NCBI GenBank assembly: GCA_965659415.1
Contig: CBFHVA010000001.1
Location: 62,001 to 126,000 of the forward strand
DNA: 64,000 nt
Source of the DNA: Phaeocystidibacter sp965659415
GTDB taxonomy: Bacteria; Bacteroidota; Bacteroidia; Flavobacteriales; Schleiferiaceae
Direction: 5' to 3'
The translations under genes and the position numbers were made by a program. Every line of letters starts with the position of its first letter. Position 1 is the stretch's first letter. Under the pieces are notes generated by a model. It saw nothing but the letters and a program-made list of their open reading frames with translations. It searched no databases and had not been told where the DNA came from. Shown here piece after piece: positions 9,803 through 18,367 of this stretch.

Positions 9803-9905
9803 CTCATCTATTCCCGCGTTAGCGAGACAGGAATTAGCACCTTAGTCAAAGTGACCAGGTTGCTAAGGTTTCCGCGGGCCATGTCCCTCCACCTTTCTGG
9901 ATAAG
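9803..9905 (-). promoter_or_regulatory. SAM-I (S-box) riboswitch
   Basis: Read on the minus strand, the leader of metH matches the S-box. P1 pairs CTTATC (from 9905) with GATGAG (to 9803). The kink-turn segment GGTGGAGGGA is followed by TGGCCC, then GAAACC and AGCAACC. P3 pairs CCTTAG with CTAAGG, and the conserved AAGGTGCTAATTCC is present. P4 pairs TTCCTG with CGGGAA. It binds S-adenosylmethionine and should repress the metH-metH-metF operon. A strong hairpin, GCAAGAAT paired with ATTCTTGC, begins at the end of P1 (9803-9760) but has no U-tract after it, so the output mechanism is not a plain intrinsic terminator. Confidence 0.93.
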
Positions 9906-9928
9906 TTTAAATGTCGTAAAACGGAAGT

Positions 9929-9960
9929 CAAATGTAAGAGAAGATCAATACAGTAGTCAA
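9929..9960 (-). promoter_or_regulatory. Promoter of the metH operon
   Basis: On the minus strand, TTG (9960-9958), a 21-base spacer and TACATTTG (9936-9929) fit the Bacteroidota TTG / TAnnTTTG promoter. The predicted RNA start, a few bases downstream of 9929, lies just before the riboswitch. Confidence 0.72.
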
Positions 9961-10001
9961 GGCGAAACTTGAAATTTTTCTAACTTCATCCAACATGGGG
10001 T

Positions 10002-11207
10002 TTGCGATACCTGCATCATCACCTTATCTTTAGATTTTACCCATTTCAACACCTACTACCCTTGCGATTTTTACTTGGATTCATCAGCTTGGCTCTTCCA
10101 CTCACTATTCTTGCTCAAAATGCCAGCGTTAGTAAGGCAGATCGCTTGCTGCAACAGGACTTATATGAAGAGGCCAAAATGGAAATTGACGCCGCCATTC
10201 AAGATGCCACAATTGCCGAAAGGGCCCACTCATGGTATATCTATGGTCGGGTTTACAGCGATATTTATCTTTCCGATGATCCTCAAGTGAATGCTTTGGA
10301 TCAAGAAGCACTTACCAAGGCGATTCTTGGCTTTGAAAAGGCGATGTCAATTGACAACATAGGGAGCAATTACTACACCTTGGCAGACTTAAGTAAATCG
10401 AACCTTCACAGCGGATTACTCAACCAAGGGATTGAAGCATTTAAGGTTAATGAGCTTGGATCTGCACGTGAAAGTTTTGAGAATGCTTCGAAAGTGCTAC
10501 CTACAGACACATTGGCCTTCCTTTATTTAGGAATCGTTTGTCAATCGCTTGAGGATTGGACCTGTTCCAGAACCAGTTTTGAGCAAGTAGCAGAATTAGG
10601 CTCCACCAATGCCACGATATACGAATCCATTATTTACAGCTACGAGTTTATTGAAGAAGACCCGACTAGAGCTCTAGATTGGGCACGAAGAGCCGTTCAG
10701 ACCCTTCCCAACAATTCGACTTTGCGCAAGAGAATGGTCAATTTGATGATCAAAACAGAAGGTGTTGCAGAGGCCAAAGCGGAGTTGGAATCTCTTATTC
10801 AAGATGAACCCGACAATGCGAATCTCTATTTTAATCTTGGATATTTAAACGAGGAATTGGGTGATGAACAAGCTGCAATTCGTGCCTACAAAAGTGCCAT
10901 AGCTGCTGATCCAAATTATTTCGATGCGGTATACAACCTCGGCGTGTTTTATTACAACAAGGCTGCAGACACGTATGACGTGCTAAATAATCTCACCTCA
11001 TCTGAGTACGACCAACAACAAGCAAACTTAAACCAAGAAGCTGAAAGACACCTTCGGAGCGCCTTACCTCTCATGGAAAAGGCCGCTGAATTGCGACCAG
11101 AAGAGCCTATTATCTACAACACTCTAGCAACCATCTACAGCCGAATAGGAGAAGATGCCAAGGCTCAACAGGCGATGACAACTTATGAAATGCTCATGAA
11201 CGAATAA
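10002..11207 (+). CDS. Exported TPR-repeat protein
   Basis: A 401-residue tetratricopeptide-repeat protein. A hydrophobic stretch ending LALPLTILAQ looks like a signal peptide, so it probably acts in the periplasm. TPR-like units run from about 45 to 395, clearest at NANLYFNLGYLNEELGDEQAAIRAYKSAIAADPNYFDAVYNLGVFYY and EPIIYNTLATIYSRIGEDAKAQQAM (each described only in part here). The frame has no ATG before the signal sequence: it opens with TTG at 10002, and another TTG at 10062 would leave a tidy 19-residue signal peptide, so the start is uncertain. It is divergent from the metH operon and upstream of metK. Function unknown beyond protein binding. Confidence 0.8.
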   Translation: MRYLHHHLIFRFYPFQHLLPLRFLLGFISLALPLTILAQNASVSKADRLLQQDLYEEAKMEIDAAIQDATIAERAHSWYIYGRVYSDIYLSDDPQVNALDQEALTKAILGFEKAMSIDNIGSNYYTLADLSKSNLHSGLLNQGIEAFKVNELGSARESFENASKVLPTDTLAFLYLGIVCQSLEDWTCSRTSFEQVAELGSTNATIYESIIYSYEFIEEDPTRALDWARRAVQTLPNNSTLRKRMVNLMIKTEGVAEAKAELESLIQDEPDNANLYFNLGYLNEELGDEQAAIRAYKSAIAADPNYFDAVYNLGVFYYNKAADTYDVLNNLTSSEYDQQQANLNQEAERHLRSALPLMEKAAELRPEEPIIYNTLATIYSRIGEDAKAQQAMTTYEMLMNE

Positions 11208-11233
11208 GCTCAAAAATCTATTTAAGTCATCTA

Positions 11234-11265
11234 CTGGGAGAATTTATTGCGATGACTTACATTTG
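11234..11265 (+). promoter_or_regulatory. Candidate promoter of metK
   Basis: TACATTTG at 11258-11265 is identical to the -7 element of the metH promoter. CTG at 11234-11236, 21 bases upstream, could be a weak -33 element. The RNA would begin close to 11271, exactly where the riboswitch-like structure starts. Confidence 0.6.
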
Positions 11266-11270
11266 TCGTC

Positions 11271-11322
11271 CGCGTGGAGAGATTTGACCGATTGCAACCA
11301 CATTAAAAAATGCTAAAGCTGC
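11271..11322 (+). promoter_or_regulatory. SAM-II riboswitch candidate upstream of metK
   Basis: The leader contains, in order, GTGG, GATTTGACCG, ATTGCAA, CCAC, ATTAAAAAATGCTAAAG. This is the layout of the SAM-II (metA, SAM_alpha) pseudoknot aptamer. P1 is GTGG with CCAC, the large loop carries the signature GAUUUGA..CCG..UUGCA, and the 3' tail has the signature AAUGCUAAAG. It sits right after the predicted promoter and about 75 bases before metK, a sensible target. I could not fully draw the second, pseudoknot helix by hand. SAM-II is best known from Alphaproteobacteria, with fewer reports in Bacteroidota. Confidence 0.8.
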
Positions 11323-11396
11323 GCCTTACCTGGCCTTTGGAAGCATTTCAAATCCCCGCGTGATCACTGAAATTCAATGCAAACCATCAGAGAAAC

Positions 11397-12647
11397 ATGA
11401 GTTATCTCTTTACATCTGAATCCGTATCCGAAGGGCATCCAGATAAGATTGCCGACCAGATTAGCGATTCTATTCTTGATCATTTTTTAGCCTTTGACCC
11501 CCACTCCAAAGTTGCATGCGAAACCATGGTGACTACTGGACAAGTTGTTCTTGCCGGGGAAATAAAGAGTGAAACTTACATTGATGTACAAAAAGTAGTT
11601 CGCGAGGTCATCACGAAAATTGGCTATACCAAAAGTGAGTACATGTTCGAAGCGAACAGTTGCGGTGTGCTATCTGCCCTCCATGAACAATCGAACGACA
11701 TTAACCAAGGTGTAGACCGTGGTTCGCTGGAGGAACAAGGTGCAGGTGATCAAGGCATGATGTTCGGATATGCGACCAATGAAACGGACAACTATATGCC
11801 ATTGGCTTTGGATTTATCGCATCGCCTGCTTCGTGAATTGGCCGTACTTCGCCGAGAAAATCGCCAACTCACGTGGCTTAGACCCGATGCTAAGGCACAA
11901 GTGACACTTGAGTATAGCGACGATCATCAGCCTCAGCGAATTGTAACCATCGTATTGAGTACGCAACATGACGACGATGTGAGTCAAGAAGAAATCGCCA
12001 AAGGAATCAAGGAAGTTCTCATTCCGCGCGTAAAAACGCAACTTCCATCTGCAATACAAGCCTTGTTTAATGATGATATTCAATATCACATCAATCCAAC
12101 AGGTATTTTCGTCATTGGTGGTCCACACGGTGATGCAGGACTTACCGGCAGAAAGATCATTGTAGACACTTATGGAGGCAAGGGAGCTCACGGCGGAGGG
12201 GCATTCTCTGGTAAGGACCCTTCTAAAGTGGATCGTTCAGCGGCGTATGCAGCCCGCCACATTGCCAAAAATATGGTGGCAGCAGGTATAGCTGATCAAA
12301 TGTTAGTGCAAGTTTCTTATGCCATCGGTGTAGTTGAACCTACGGGTGTTTTCGTGGATACTTACGGAACTTCTAAGGTGAACATGACCGACGGCCAAAT
12401 TGCGGAGAAAGTTATGGAACTATTCGACTTGCGTCCAGGCTTGATCGAAAAGAATCTGAAACTGAGAAATCCAATTTACAGTGAAACCGCTGCATACGGA
12501 CACATGGGACGCACCCCACAGGTTATTACAAAGCGTTTCGAACGTCCCGATGGTGCTGGTCCAGAAATTGCTGAGTTGGAAGTTGAACTTTTCACTTGGG
12601 AAAAGGAAGACCGTGTAGAAGATGTAAAACGGGCATTCGGACTCTAG
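11397..12647 (+). CDS. metK: S-adenosylmethionine synthetase
   Basis: Makes S-adenosylmethionine from methionine and ATP in the cytoplasm. It is 416 aa, slightly longer than the roughly 385-residue E. coli enzyme. Family motifs are clear: TSESVSEGHPDKIADQISD at the N-terminus, DQGMMFGYATNET, the glycine-rich P-loop GGKGAHGGGAFSGKDPSKVDRSAAY, and ARHIAKNMVAAG. It ends 7 bases before the convergent kdsB gene. The leader carries a SAM-II-like riboswitch, so SAM probably represses its own synthetase. Sited 1.7 kb from the metH operon, it completes the local methionine/SAM cycle. Confidence 0.97.
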   Translation: MSYLFTSESVSEGHPDKIADQISDSILDHFLAFDPHSKVACETMVTTGQVVLAGEIKSETYIDVQKVVREVITKIGYTKSEYMFEANSCGVLSALHEQSNDINQGVDRGSLEEQGAGDQGMMFGYATNETDNYMPLALDLSHRLLRELAVLRRENRQLTWLRPDAKAQVTLEYSDDHQPQRIVTIVLSTQHDDDVSQEEIAKGIKEVLIPRVKTQLPSAIQALFNDDIQYHINPTGIFVIGGPHGDAGLTGRKIIVDTYGGKGAHGGGAFSGKDPSKVDRSAAYAARHIAKNMVAAGIADQMLVQVSYAIGVVEPTGVFVDTYGTSKVNMTDGQIAEKVMELFDLRPGLIEKNLKLRNPIYSETAAYGHMGRTPQVITKRFERPDGAGPEIAELEVELFTWEKEDRVEDVKRAFGL

Positions 12648-12654
12648 GTCGTCC

Positions 12655-13407
12655 CTACATCGCATTGATTAACGCCCGAACTGCTTCTGCATCTTCGGGC
12701 GTATCTACGCTTACAGATACCTCATTGACAATTGAGCAGTGAATAGAGCGGCCACTTTCCAGCCACCTCAACTGTTCCAATGATTCAGCTTTCTCCAGTT
12801 TTCCCATGGTCATACTCTCAAACTGCTCAAGCGATTTTGGCTTGAAAGCATACAAGCCGATGTGTTGATAAAACTCAACCTTTTCAAGCCAATGCTCCAT
12901 TTCTTCACCGCGAACAAATGGGATGGGATGTCGGCTGAAATAAAGGGCTTGATTTTTCGCATTTAGGGCAACGAACACATTGTTTGGGTCTTGTAAATCC
13001 TCAGGGCGCTGAACATTCCGCACCAATGTGGCCATCTCGCATTCGGCCTGCATGAATGGGCGGACGAGCAATCTCAAATTAGCAGGATCCAGTAACGGTT
13101 CATCTCCTTGAACGTTGATCACCACATCCGCGTTTGAATCGCTATTTCTCTTCCATAGTCGGTAAGCCTCCAAGCAGCGATTTGTGCCGGTACTATGATG
13201 AGCAGAGGTCATTACACATTGACCACCAAATGTTTTCACCTCAGATTCTATGCGCTCATCGTCCGTGGCTACAATTACCTCATCGGCTCCTTGCGAGGCC
13301 CGTTCATACACCCTTCGAATCATCGATTTTCCAACGAGATCTATGAGAGGCTTACCTGGAAATCTTGTGGAAGCGTAGCGAGCTGGAATGATAGCTAATG
13401 TTTTCAT
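12655..13407 (-). CDS. kdsB: 3-deoxy-manno-octulosonate cytidylyltransferase
   Basis: Activates KDO with CTP to give CMP-KDO for lipid A core assembly, which indicates a KDO-containing outer membrane. It is 250 aa, the normal size. It begins with the nucleotidyltransferase motif AIIPARYASTRFPGKPL and has IVATDDERI, the NVQGDEPLLDP metal/substrate loop, FSRHPIPFVRG and QHIGLYAFKP, all characteristic of KdsB. It stands alone, convergent with metK with a 7-base gap and no visible terminator between them. Confidence 0.95.
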   Translation of the reverse strand: MKTLAIIPARYASTRFPGKPLIDLVGKSMIRRVYERASQGADEVIVATDDERIESEVKTFGGQCVMTSAHHSTGTNRCLEAYRLWKRNSDSNADVVINVQGDEPLLDPANLRLLVRPFMQAECEMATLVRNVQRPEDLQDPNNVFVALNAKNQALYFSRHPIPFVRGEEMEHWLEKVEFYQHIGLYAFKPKSLEQFESMTMGKLEKAESLEQLRWLESGRSIHCSIVNEVSVSVDTPEDAEAVRALINAM

Positions 13408-13566
13408 GAGCGGCTTCTTAAAGACAGAAATGACCCAACCAAATCAACAGATGAGCGAAAACTTCAAATTCGATTTGTAGCGTCAATGAAACGTTAAAGG
13501 TACAATTCCTATATCTGAAATGTACGGCTCACCCCGTTAAGTGGTCTAACTCAATACACAACACCT

Positions 13567-14907
13567 ATGTCAAACTCAACAGCACGAACTTTTGCCGATT
13601 GGATGAAAAACTCCATTACAGCCCGACTCGTCTTCATTGGGTTCCTAATTCTTATCCTACTCATCCCCCTATCCATGGTAACAGATCTCATTCGTGAACG
13701 GGAATCGAGATCGAATGAAGCTATTCAGGAAGTGAGCAACAAATGGGGAGGCGATCAAACGGTGGCAGCTCCAAGTTTCTTGGTCCCCACTGAAATCATG
13801 CGCATGAATGGAGAAGAACTAATAGTTGAACGACGGAATTTGGTCATTCTTCCGAGCAATCTCACGTACAAAGCACAGTTACAAGTAGAAGAAAGAAAAC
13901 GCGGGATTTATTCCATCCCTCTCTTCCGGTCAGATATTCAATTCAAGGGAAAGATTGATTTGGCAGATGCGGGTGAAGGTATCTTGGATGGCGATGTCAA
14001 GTTCCTATGGGACAAGGCAAGAATCATTATCCGCGTTTCGGATGAAAAAGGACTGAGAGCCAACCCGGCCGTAAGAGCGAATGGAAAGCTCTTGGAATTT
14101 TCTTCCCGACGAGAAGGTCAATACATAGGTGGACAAGCATTATCAGCACAGTTTGACGCTTCGAATGCTTCTGAAATAACCTTTGAAGGTTCCGTGGCTC
14201 TGAACGGTACCAACCAACTAGCACTAATGCCCTTGGGGTCCGAAACCACAGCTGAAATCGAATCAGATTGGGCTCATCCTAAGTCCATTGGCGACTACAT
14301 CACCTCGGAAGAGCCTCAAATTACCGATGCTCGATCTAACGTTAAGTGGCAAGTCTTGGAAATGAACCGTGGTTATGCGCGACAGATGCTCGATTATCAC
14401 GATCCCCTCATCTACAACACCATGGGTATTGAGTTGATGCAACCGGTTGATCATTATGCCATGAGTCTGCGATCCTCGAAATACGGTGTACTCATCATCG
14501 CACTCACTTTCGTTGTATTCTTATTGATTCAATTGGTTACAAAACTGAGGGTCCACAGCGTCCAATATCTAATGGTGGGTGCTGGATTGGTATTATTCTA
14601 CGTGCTTCTCATTGCCTTTTCGGAACGAATCGGATTTACGCCGGCTTACCTCATCGCTGCGGCCATGACCACAACATTAATCAGTTGGTATGCCTCTGGT
14701 ATTTATAAGCAAAGTAAGCCAACGATTGCCCTTTCAGGCACCTTGGCGGTTACGTACGGATTCTTGTTTGCCGTGATGCAATTGGAAGATATCGCACTCT
14801 TGATCGGTTCAATCATCTTGTTCATCGCTCTGGCTGTATTGATGTACTTCACAAAAACGATAGCTTCAGATACTGAGGACAACATAGAGCCGGTTAGTTC
14901 TGAATAA
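13567..14907 (+). CDS. creD: CreD-family inner membrane protein
   Basis: A 446-residue membrane protein of the CreD (cell envelope integrity) family. One helix lies near residues 18-38, followed by a large non-cytoplasmic beta-rich domain (about 50-290) with TYKAQLQVEERKRGIYSIPL and FEGSVALNGTNQLALMPLG. A cluster of about six C-terminal helices (about 305-430) starts after the highly conserved QPVDHYAMSLRSSKYGVL. In enterobacteria CreD belongs to the CreBC regulon and affects envelope stress and beta-lactam response. No two-component genes lie nearby here, so regulation is not conserved in place. The biochemical role of the family is not known. Confidence 0.92.
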   Translation: MSNSTARTFADWMKNSITARLVFIGFLILILLIPLSMVTDLIRERESRSNEAIQEVSNKWGGDQTVAAPSFLVPTEIMRMNGEELIVERRNLVILPSNLTYKAQLQVEERKRGIYSIPLFRSDIQFKGKIDLADAGEGILDGDVKFLWDKARIIIRVSDEKGLRANPAVRANGKLLEFSSRREGQYIGGQALSAQFDASNASEITFEGSVALNGTNQLALMPLGSETTAEIESDWAHPKSIGDYITSEEPQITDARSNVKWQVLEMNRGYARQMLDYHDPLIYNTMGIELMQPVDHYAMSLRSSKYGVLIIALTFVVFLLIQLVTKLRVHSVQYLMVGAGLVLFYVLLIAFSERIGFTPAYLIAAAMTTTLISWYASGIYKQSKPTIALSGTLAVTYGFLFAVMQLEDIALLIGSIILFIALAVLMYFTKTIASDTEDNIEPVSSE

Positions 14908-14932
14908 TAAGCACATACCAAAAGATAAAAGA

Positions 14933-14958
14933 GGACGAGTTAACGCTCGTCCTTATTA
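14933..14958 (+). terminator. Intrinsic terminator after creD
   Basis: GGACGAG and CTCGTCC form a perfect 7-bp stem around a 6-base loop, followed by TTATTATA. It separates creD from the LamG protein gene. Confidence 0.85.
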
Positions 14959-14997
14959 TATTGCACCCCACAAGAACGAACCTAACATTTTGTGAAT

Positions 14998-16383
14998 ATG
15001 TTAAAAATGAATAGTCTGAAATGGGCTGTTGTGGCACTCGTAGTATCTACAACCTTTGTATTTGGACAGAATAACGCTTTGAATTTTGATGGAACCGATG
15101 ACTACGTATCGTCATCCTTTCAAGGAGTTACGGGCACTGGAGCGAGAACGATAGAAGCCTGGATACGAACAACGGCCAATTGCAATCCGAGCAATGGTGG
15201 AGTTCAGAATATAATAGTGGATTACGGCACATTCACCACAGGAACGAGATTTACCTTCAATGTGCTTTGGTCTAATTCGATTCGACTGGAGATTGGCGGT
15301 AGTGGTGTGAGCGGAACCACTCCGGTCAATGACGGAGTTTGGCATCACGTGGCCGTTACCTATAATCCTTCAGCGGGGTCAAACAACATCAAGCTTTACA
15401 TCGATGGAAACTTAGAGACTCAAGGCACGCTAACCGGACTCAATACAGCAACGGGATCCAATTTACAGATTGGGAGTCGCGTTGACTTCGCTCGGCATTT
15501 TGATGGAGATATTGATGAGGTACGAGTTTGGAGCAAAGTATTGACGGCATCTACTTTGGCAGCTCATGCGAACAAAGAGATTTGCCAGCCTGATGCAGAC
15601 CTGGAATTGTATTATCAGTTTAACCAAGGTACAGCTGGAGGAAGCAATCTAAACGTCACTTCCGTCAATGATGTATTCGGCAACAATAATGGTATTCTCC
15701 AAAACTTTACCCTTACGGGCGCAAGTTCGAATTGGATTACCGGAAATACCGCAATTACCAATTCGTCTTTCTCTCGAAGAGATACAATTACAGGTTGCAA
15801 CTTCGCCGTATTACCAACATCGGGAAGAACGGTTAATTCTAGTGGTGAGTACATCGACTCGCTGACCACTCAAGACGGATGTGACAGTCTGTTCATATAC
15901 CAAGTCAATATCGAGACCGTTGATACGGCTGTAAATCAGAATGGAGCGGAATTGATTTCTCAAGCCCTTTCGCCTACCACGTATCAGTGGCTTGATTGCG
16001 ATAATGGATTTACGGCCATAGCCGGTGAAACAGGCCCAATCTTTAACGCCTCAGCCAATGGACACTATGCGGTTGAAGTGACTAATGACAATTGTGTAGA
16101 CACTTCGGCTTGTTATGAGGTAACGGGCATCGGACTGGTTCAATTAGAATTTGGCACTTATCGGGTTTATCCGAATCCGGCCCATGATCGTCTGAATTTG
16201 GAATTGCCATCAAGTATCTCGTCAGGGGTAGTCACGATAAAAGATATGAATGGTAAAGTCTGTTCAAGGGCGATGGTAAGCTCATCAAGAAGCGAGCACT
16301 CTATTGAGCTATCCCCTGGAATATACATACTTCACTTTGAAAGCGACTCGCATTGGTTCACGGATAAACTGATCGTTGAGTAG
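14998..16383 (+). CDS. Secreted LamG-domain protein with T9SS sorting domain
   Basis: A 461-residue secreted protein. A signal peptide ends at about VVSTTFVFGQ. Residues about 25-195 form a concanavalin-like LamG/pentraxin domain (LNFDGTDDYVSS, TIEAWIRTT, GVWHHVAVTYNPSAGSNNIKLYIDGN, DIDEVRVWSKVL), a fold that often binds sugars or adhesion partners. A cysteine-bearing linker (about 255-375) resembles linkers of other flavobacterial surface proteins. The last 75 residues are a T9SS type A domain (YRVYPNPAHDRLNLELP ... IYILHF). I chose the ATG at 14998 over a GTG two codons upstream; ATG at 15007 is also possible. Adhesion or glycan binding is an inference. Confidence 0.87.
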   Translation: MLKMNSLKWAVVALVVSTTFVFGQNNALNFDGTDDYVSSSFQGVTGTGARTIEAWIRTTANCNPSNGGVQNIIVDYGTFTTGTRFTFNVLWSNSIRLEIGGSGVSGTTPVNDGVWHHVAVTYNPSAGSNNIKLYIDGNLETQGTLTGLNTATGSNLQIGSRVDFARHFDGDIDEVRVWSKVLTASTLAAHANKEICQPDADLELYYQFNQGTAGGSNLNVTSVNDVFGNNNGILQNFTLTGASSNWITGNTAITNSSFSRRDTITGCNFAVLPTSGRTVNSSGEYIDSLTTQDGCDSLFIYQVNIETVDTAVNQNGAELISQALSPTTYQWLDCDNGFTAIAGETGPIFNASANGHYAVEVTNDNCVDTSACYEVTGIGLVQLEFGTYRVYPNPAHDRLNLELPSSISSGVVTIKDMNGKVCSRAMVSSSRSEHSIELSPGIYILHFESDSHWFTDKLIVE

Positions 16384-16416
16384 ATAAAAAAACCCGGCTT
16401 ATGGCCGGGTTTCTTT
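16384..16416. terminator. Bidirectional intrinsic terminator
   Basis: AAACCCGGC and GCCGGGTTT form a 9-bp stem around TTATG. A T-rich tract follows on the plus strand, and seven A's precede the stem, which serve as the U-tract on the minus strand. It lies between the convergent LamG and universal-stress genes and can serve both. Confidence 0.9.
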
Positions 16417-16436
16417 CTATAACTGTATCTGTAACA

Positions 16437-17312
16437 TTACATATTTGAGAACTGAGCTTCGTAGTTCACCTTGCTCGGTGTCACGCTCAATACAGGCATT
16501 TCTGCCCCGTTGAGAATTTTCTCCACATCGCTACCTCTGAGTCGCAAGAGTGAAGATTCCCCTTCCTCCATGATGATCATCAAATCACCGTTCTCGCGCT
16601 TAGAGTACTCAAGGGTAGCATCTGCAACTGACTTACCTTCGTCACGGATAACCTCACCATCACATTTAACGCCCGCATCATTGATGAACTTTACGGTTTG
16701 GTTAAGGTCAGAAGCCAGCTTCTTTGCCTCTTCTTTGCTACGAGATACGCCAACGATTCTTATTTCGCTGTTGAATATACGTGCGTAGTGCAAGGCCACA
16801 CCTACCTTTTCGCGCGATCGTCTGTCTAGTACGAGTGGGAAAATAATCCGATCAATTTCATCAGGTTTAGAATCACCACGTACAGTGAGAACTGGAGGCT
16901 TAACTGTGTTCACTACGCGGTACGCATTAGAACCTAAGTTAGCGCGACGTCCTTTGCCTGGCTTACCGTGAGTACCTAAAACTACAAGGTCTACATCAAG
17001 CATCGAGGCTACGCTTGCAATTTCCTCATGAACAGCACCAATAGCTGTCATTTGAGACATGCGCACACCTGAAGAAGCGCGTTGAGCTATGAGTTTTTCG
17101 AGCTCTTTATTTACTTCTTCCTTCATTCTTTCTTGCTGCTTTTCAGCCTCGCTACTGAACAAGCGAGCAAAAAGTCCTGCATCTTCTATGACAGAGAGAA
17201 GGGTAATTTCTGAGTTCGTCATCTTAGCAATCTCAACAGCATGATTTAATGCTTCAATGGATTGCTCTGAAAATCCGACAGCTACAAGGATTTTGTTGGT
17301 TTGTTTAGCCAT
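16437..17312 (-). CDS. Universal stress protein, tandem UspA domains
   Basis: A 291-residue cytoplasmic protein made of two UspA folds. The first (about 5-145) starts NKILVAVGFSEQSIEALNHA and ends with the ATP-loop pattern VVLGTHGKPGKGRRANLGSNAYRVV, followed by PVLTVRG. The second (about 150-285) is more divergent (DRIIFPLVLDRRSREK ... LLRLRGSDVEKILNGAEMPVLSV) and has lost the clean G-2X-G-9X-G loop, so only the first domain is likely to bind ATP. Tandem Usp proteins are common in Bacteroidota and act in stress and stationary phase; the target here is unknown. It stands alone between a terminator and a divergent nucleoside phosphorylase gene. Confidence 0.9.
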   Translation of the reverse strand: MAKQTNKILVAVGFSEQSIEALNHAVEIAKMTNSEITLLSVIEDAGLFARLFSSEAEKQQERMKEEVNKELEKLIAQRASSGVRMSQMTAIGAVHEEIASVASMLDVDLVVLGTHGKPGKGRRANLGSNAYRVVNTVKPPVLTVRGDSKPDEIDRIIFPLVLDRRSREKVGVALHYARIFNSEIRIVGVSRSKEEAKKLASDLNQTVKFINDAGVKCDGEVIRDEGKSVADATLEYSKRENGDLMIIMEEGESSLLRLRGSDVEKILNGAEMPVLSVTPSKVNYEAQFSNM

Positions 17313-17382
17313 ATTGTGTAAGTCGAGTATTAACTGAGTTGATTTCTCAAATGTAGAACTTTTTATGAAGGTTCGTAATACG

Positions 17383-17390
17383 TATTTTCG
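17383..17390 (+). promoter_or_regulatory. Candidate -7 element, leaderless spacing
   Basis: TATTTTCG ends 5 bases before the GTG at 17396. It is one base from TAnnTTTG. TTT stands 19 bases upstream, where the -33 TTG is expected. The spacing would start the mRNA at the start codon. Confidence 0.5.
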
Positions 17391-17395
17391 GACAC

Positions 17396-18268
17396 GTGAA
17401 CTATTCTACCCTTCCCCACTCTGAACTCATCCTTAACGATGATGGCAGCGTTTATCATCTGCATCTCTTGCCACAAGATATTGCACACGATATCATCACA
17501 GTAGGTGATCCAGAACGCGTGAAGATGATTGCCCGACATCTGGACTCCGTTGAATTGACTAAAAGTCACAGAGAGTTTACCACTTTTACAGGTCTGCGAA
17601 AAGGAAAGCGCATCACCATTATTTCTACGGGAATCGGTACAGATAATATCGATATCGTAATCAATGAATTGGATGCGTTAGTCAATATTGACTTAAAAAC
17701 TAGAATAATCAAAGAAGAGCATACATCACTGCGCTTTTTTCGTATTGGAACTTCTGGAGCTCTGCAGTCTACGATTCCGCTCGGTACTTGGTTGGTTTCT
17801 AAATCTGCTTTTGGATACGACGGACTCATGCCTTTTTATGGTAATCTAGTATCCCCTCAAACTGAAGCGATTCGACTTCAGAAACACCTCGACGGATTGC
17901 CTCTTCCCTATCATGTTAAGGCGAGCAATAGCCTTTTGAATCTCTTTGATTCCCAATCGTACAAAATGGGACACACCCTGACCATGGCCGGCTTCTACGC
18001 ACCGCAAGGTCGAGCTTTGCGCATTCCGAACCCAACAGCCGAAAAATTCGCTCACTTTGCTTCCTTCTCTCTTCCAAATGAAGAACAGATTACCAATCTT
18101 GAGATGGAAACAGCGGGGATATACGGTTTAGCTGAAATACTAGGGCACGAAGCTGTGAGTATATCCGCCCTTCTGGCTAATCGAATGAATGGTGACTTTC
18201 ACCCCAATCCCAAAGCAGTGATGGAAGACATGATTGAACACACTCTACAGATCATTCTCGGCGAATGA
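17396..18268 (+). CDS. Nucleoside phosphorylase (PNP/UDP family)
   Basis: A 290-residue phosphorylase that cleaves a nucleoside with phosphate to give free base and ribose-1-phosphate (nucleoside salvage). Visible motifs: the phosphate-binding start ITVGDPERVKMIARHLD, the GTGIGTDNIDIV loop, RIGTSGALQSTIPLGTWLVS, and the substrate-site stretch TNLEMETAGIYGLAEILGHEAVSISAL. The pattern is closest to uridine phosphorylase-like enzymes, but I cannot assign the base. The start is GTG, close behind a -7-like element. It sits alone before ndk, another nucleotide-metabolism gene. Confidence 0.88.
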   Translation: MNYSTLPHSELILNDDGSVYHLHLLPQDIAHDIITVGDPERVKMIARHLDSVELTKSHREFTTFTGLRKGKRITIISTGIGTDNIDIVINELDALVNIDLKTRIIKEEHTSLRFFRIGTSGALQSTIPLGTWLVSKSAFGYDGLMPFYGNLVSPQTEAIRLQKHLDGLPLPYHVKASNSLLNLFDSQSYKMGHTLTMAGFYAPQGRALRIPNPTAEKFAHFASFSLPNEEQITNLEMETAGIYGLAEILGHEAVSISALLANRMNGDFHPNPKAVMEDMIEHTLQIILGE

Positions 18269-18367
18269 GCGGCCATAACTTTCTTTAAGGCAACGCGTTC
18301 GGTTTCATGGGAATTCCCTAATTTCGCGGCCAAATTGATAGAAACAAATCAACAAATAGAACAAGAC

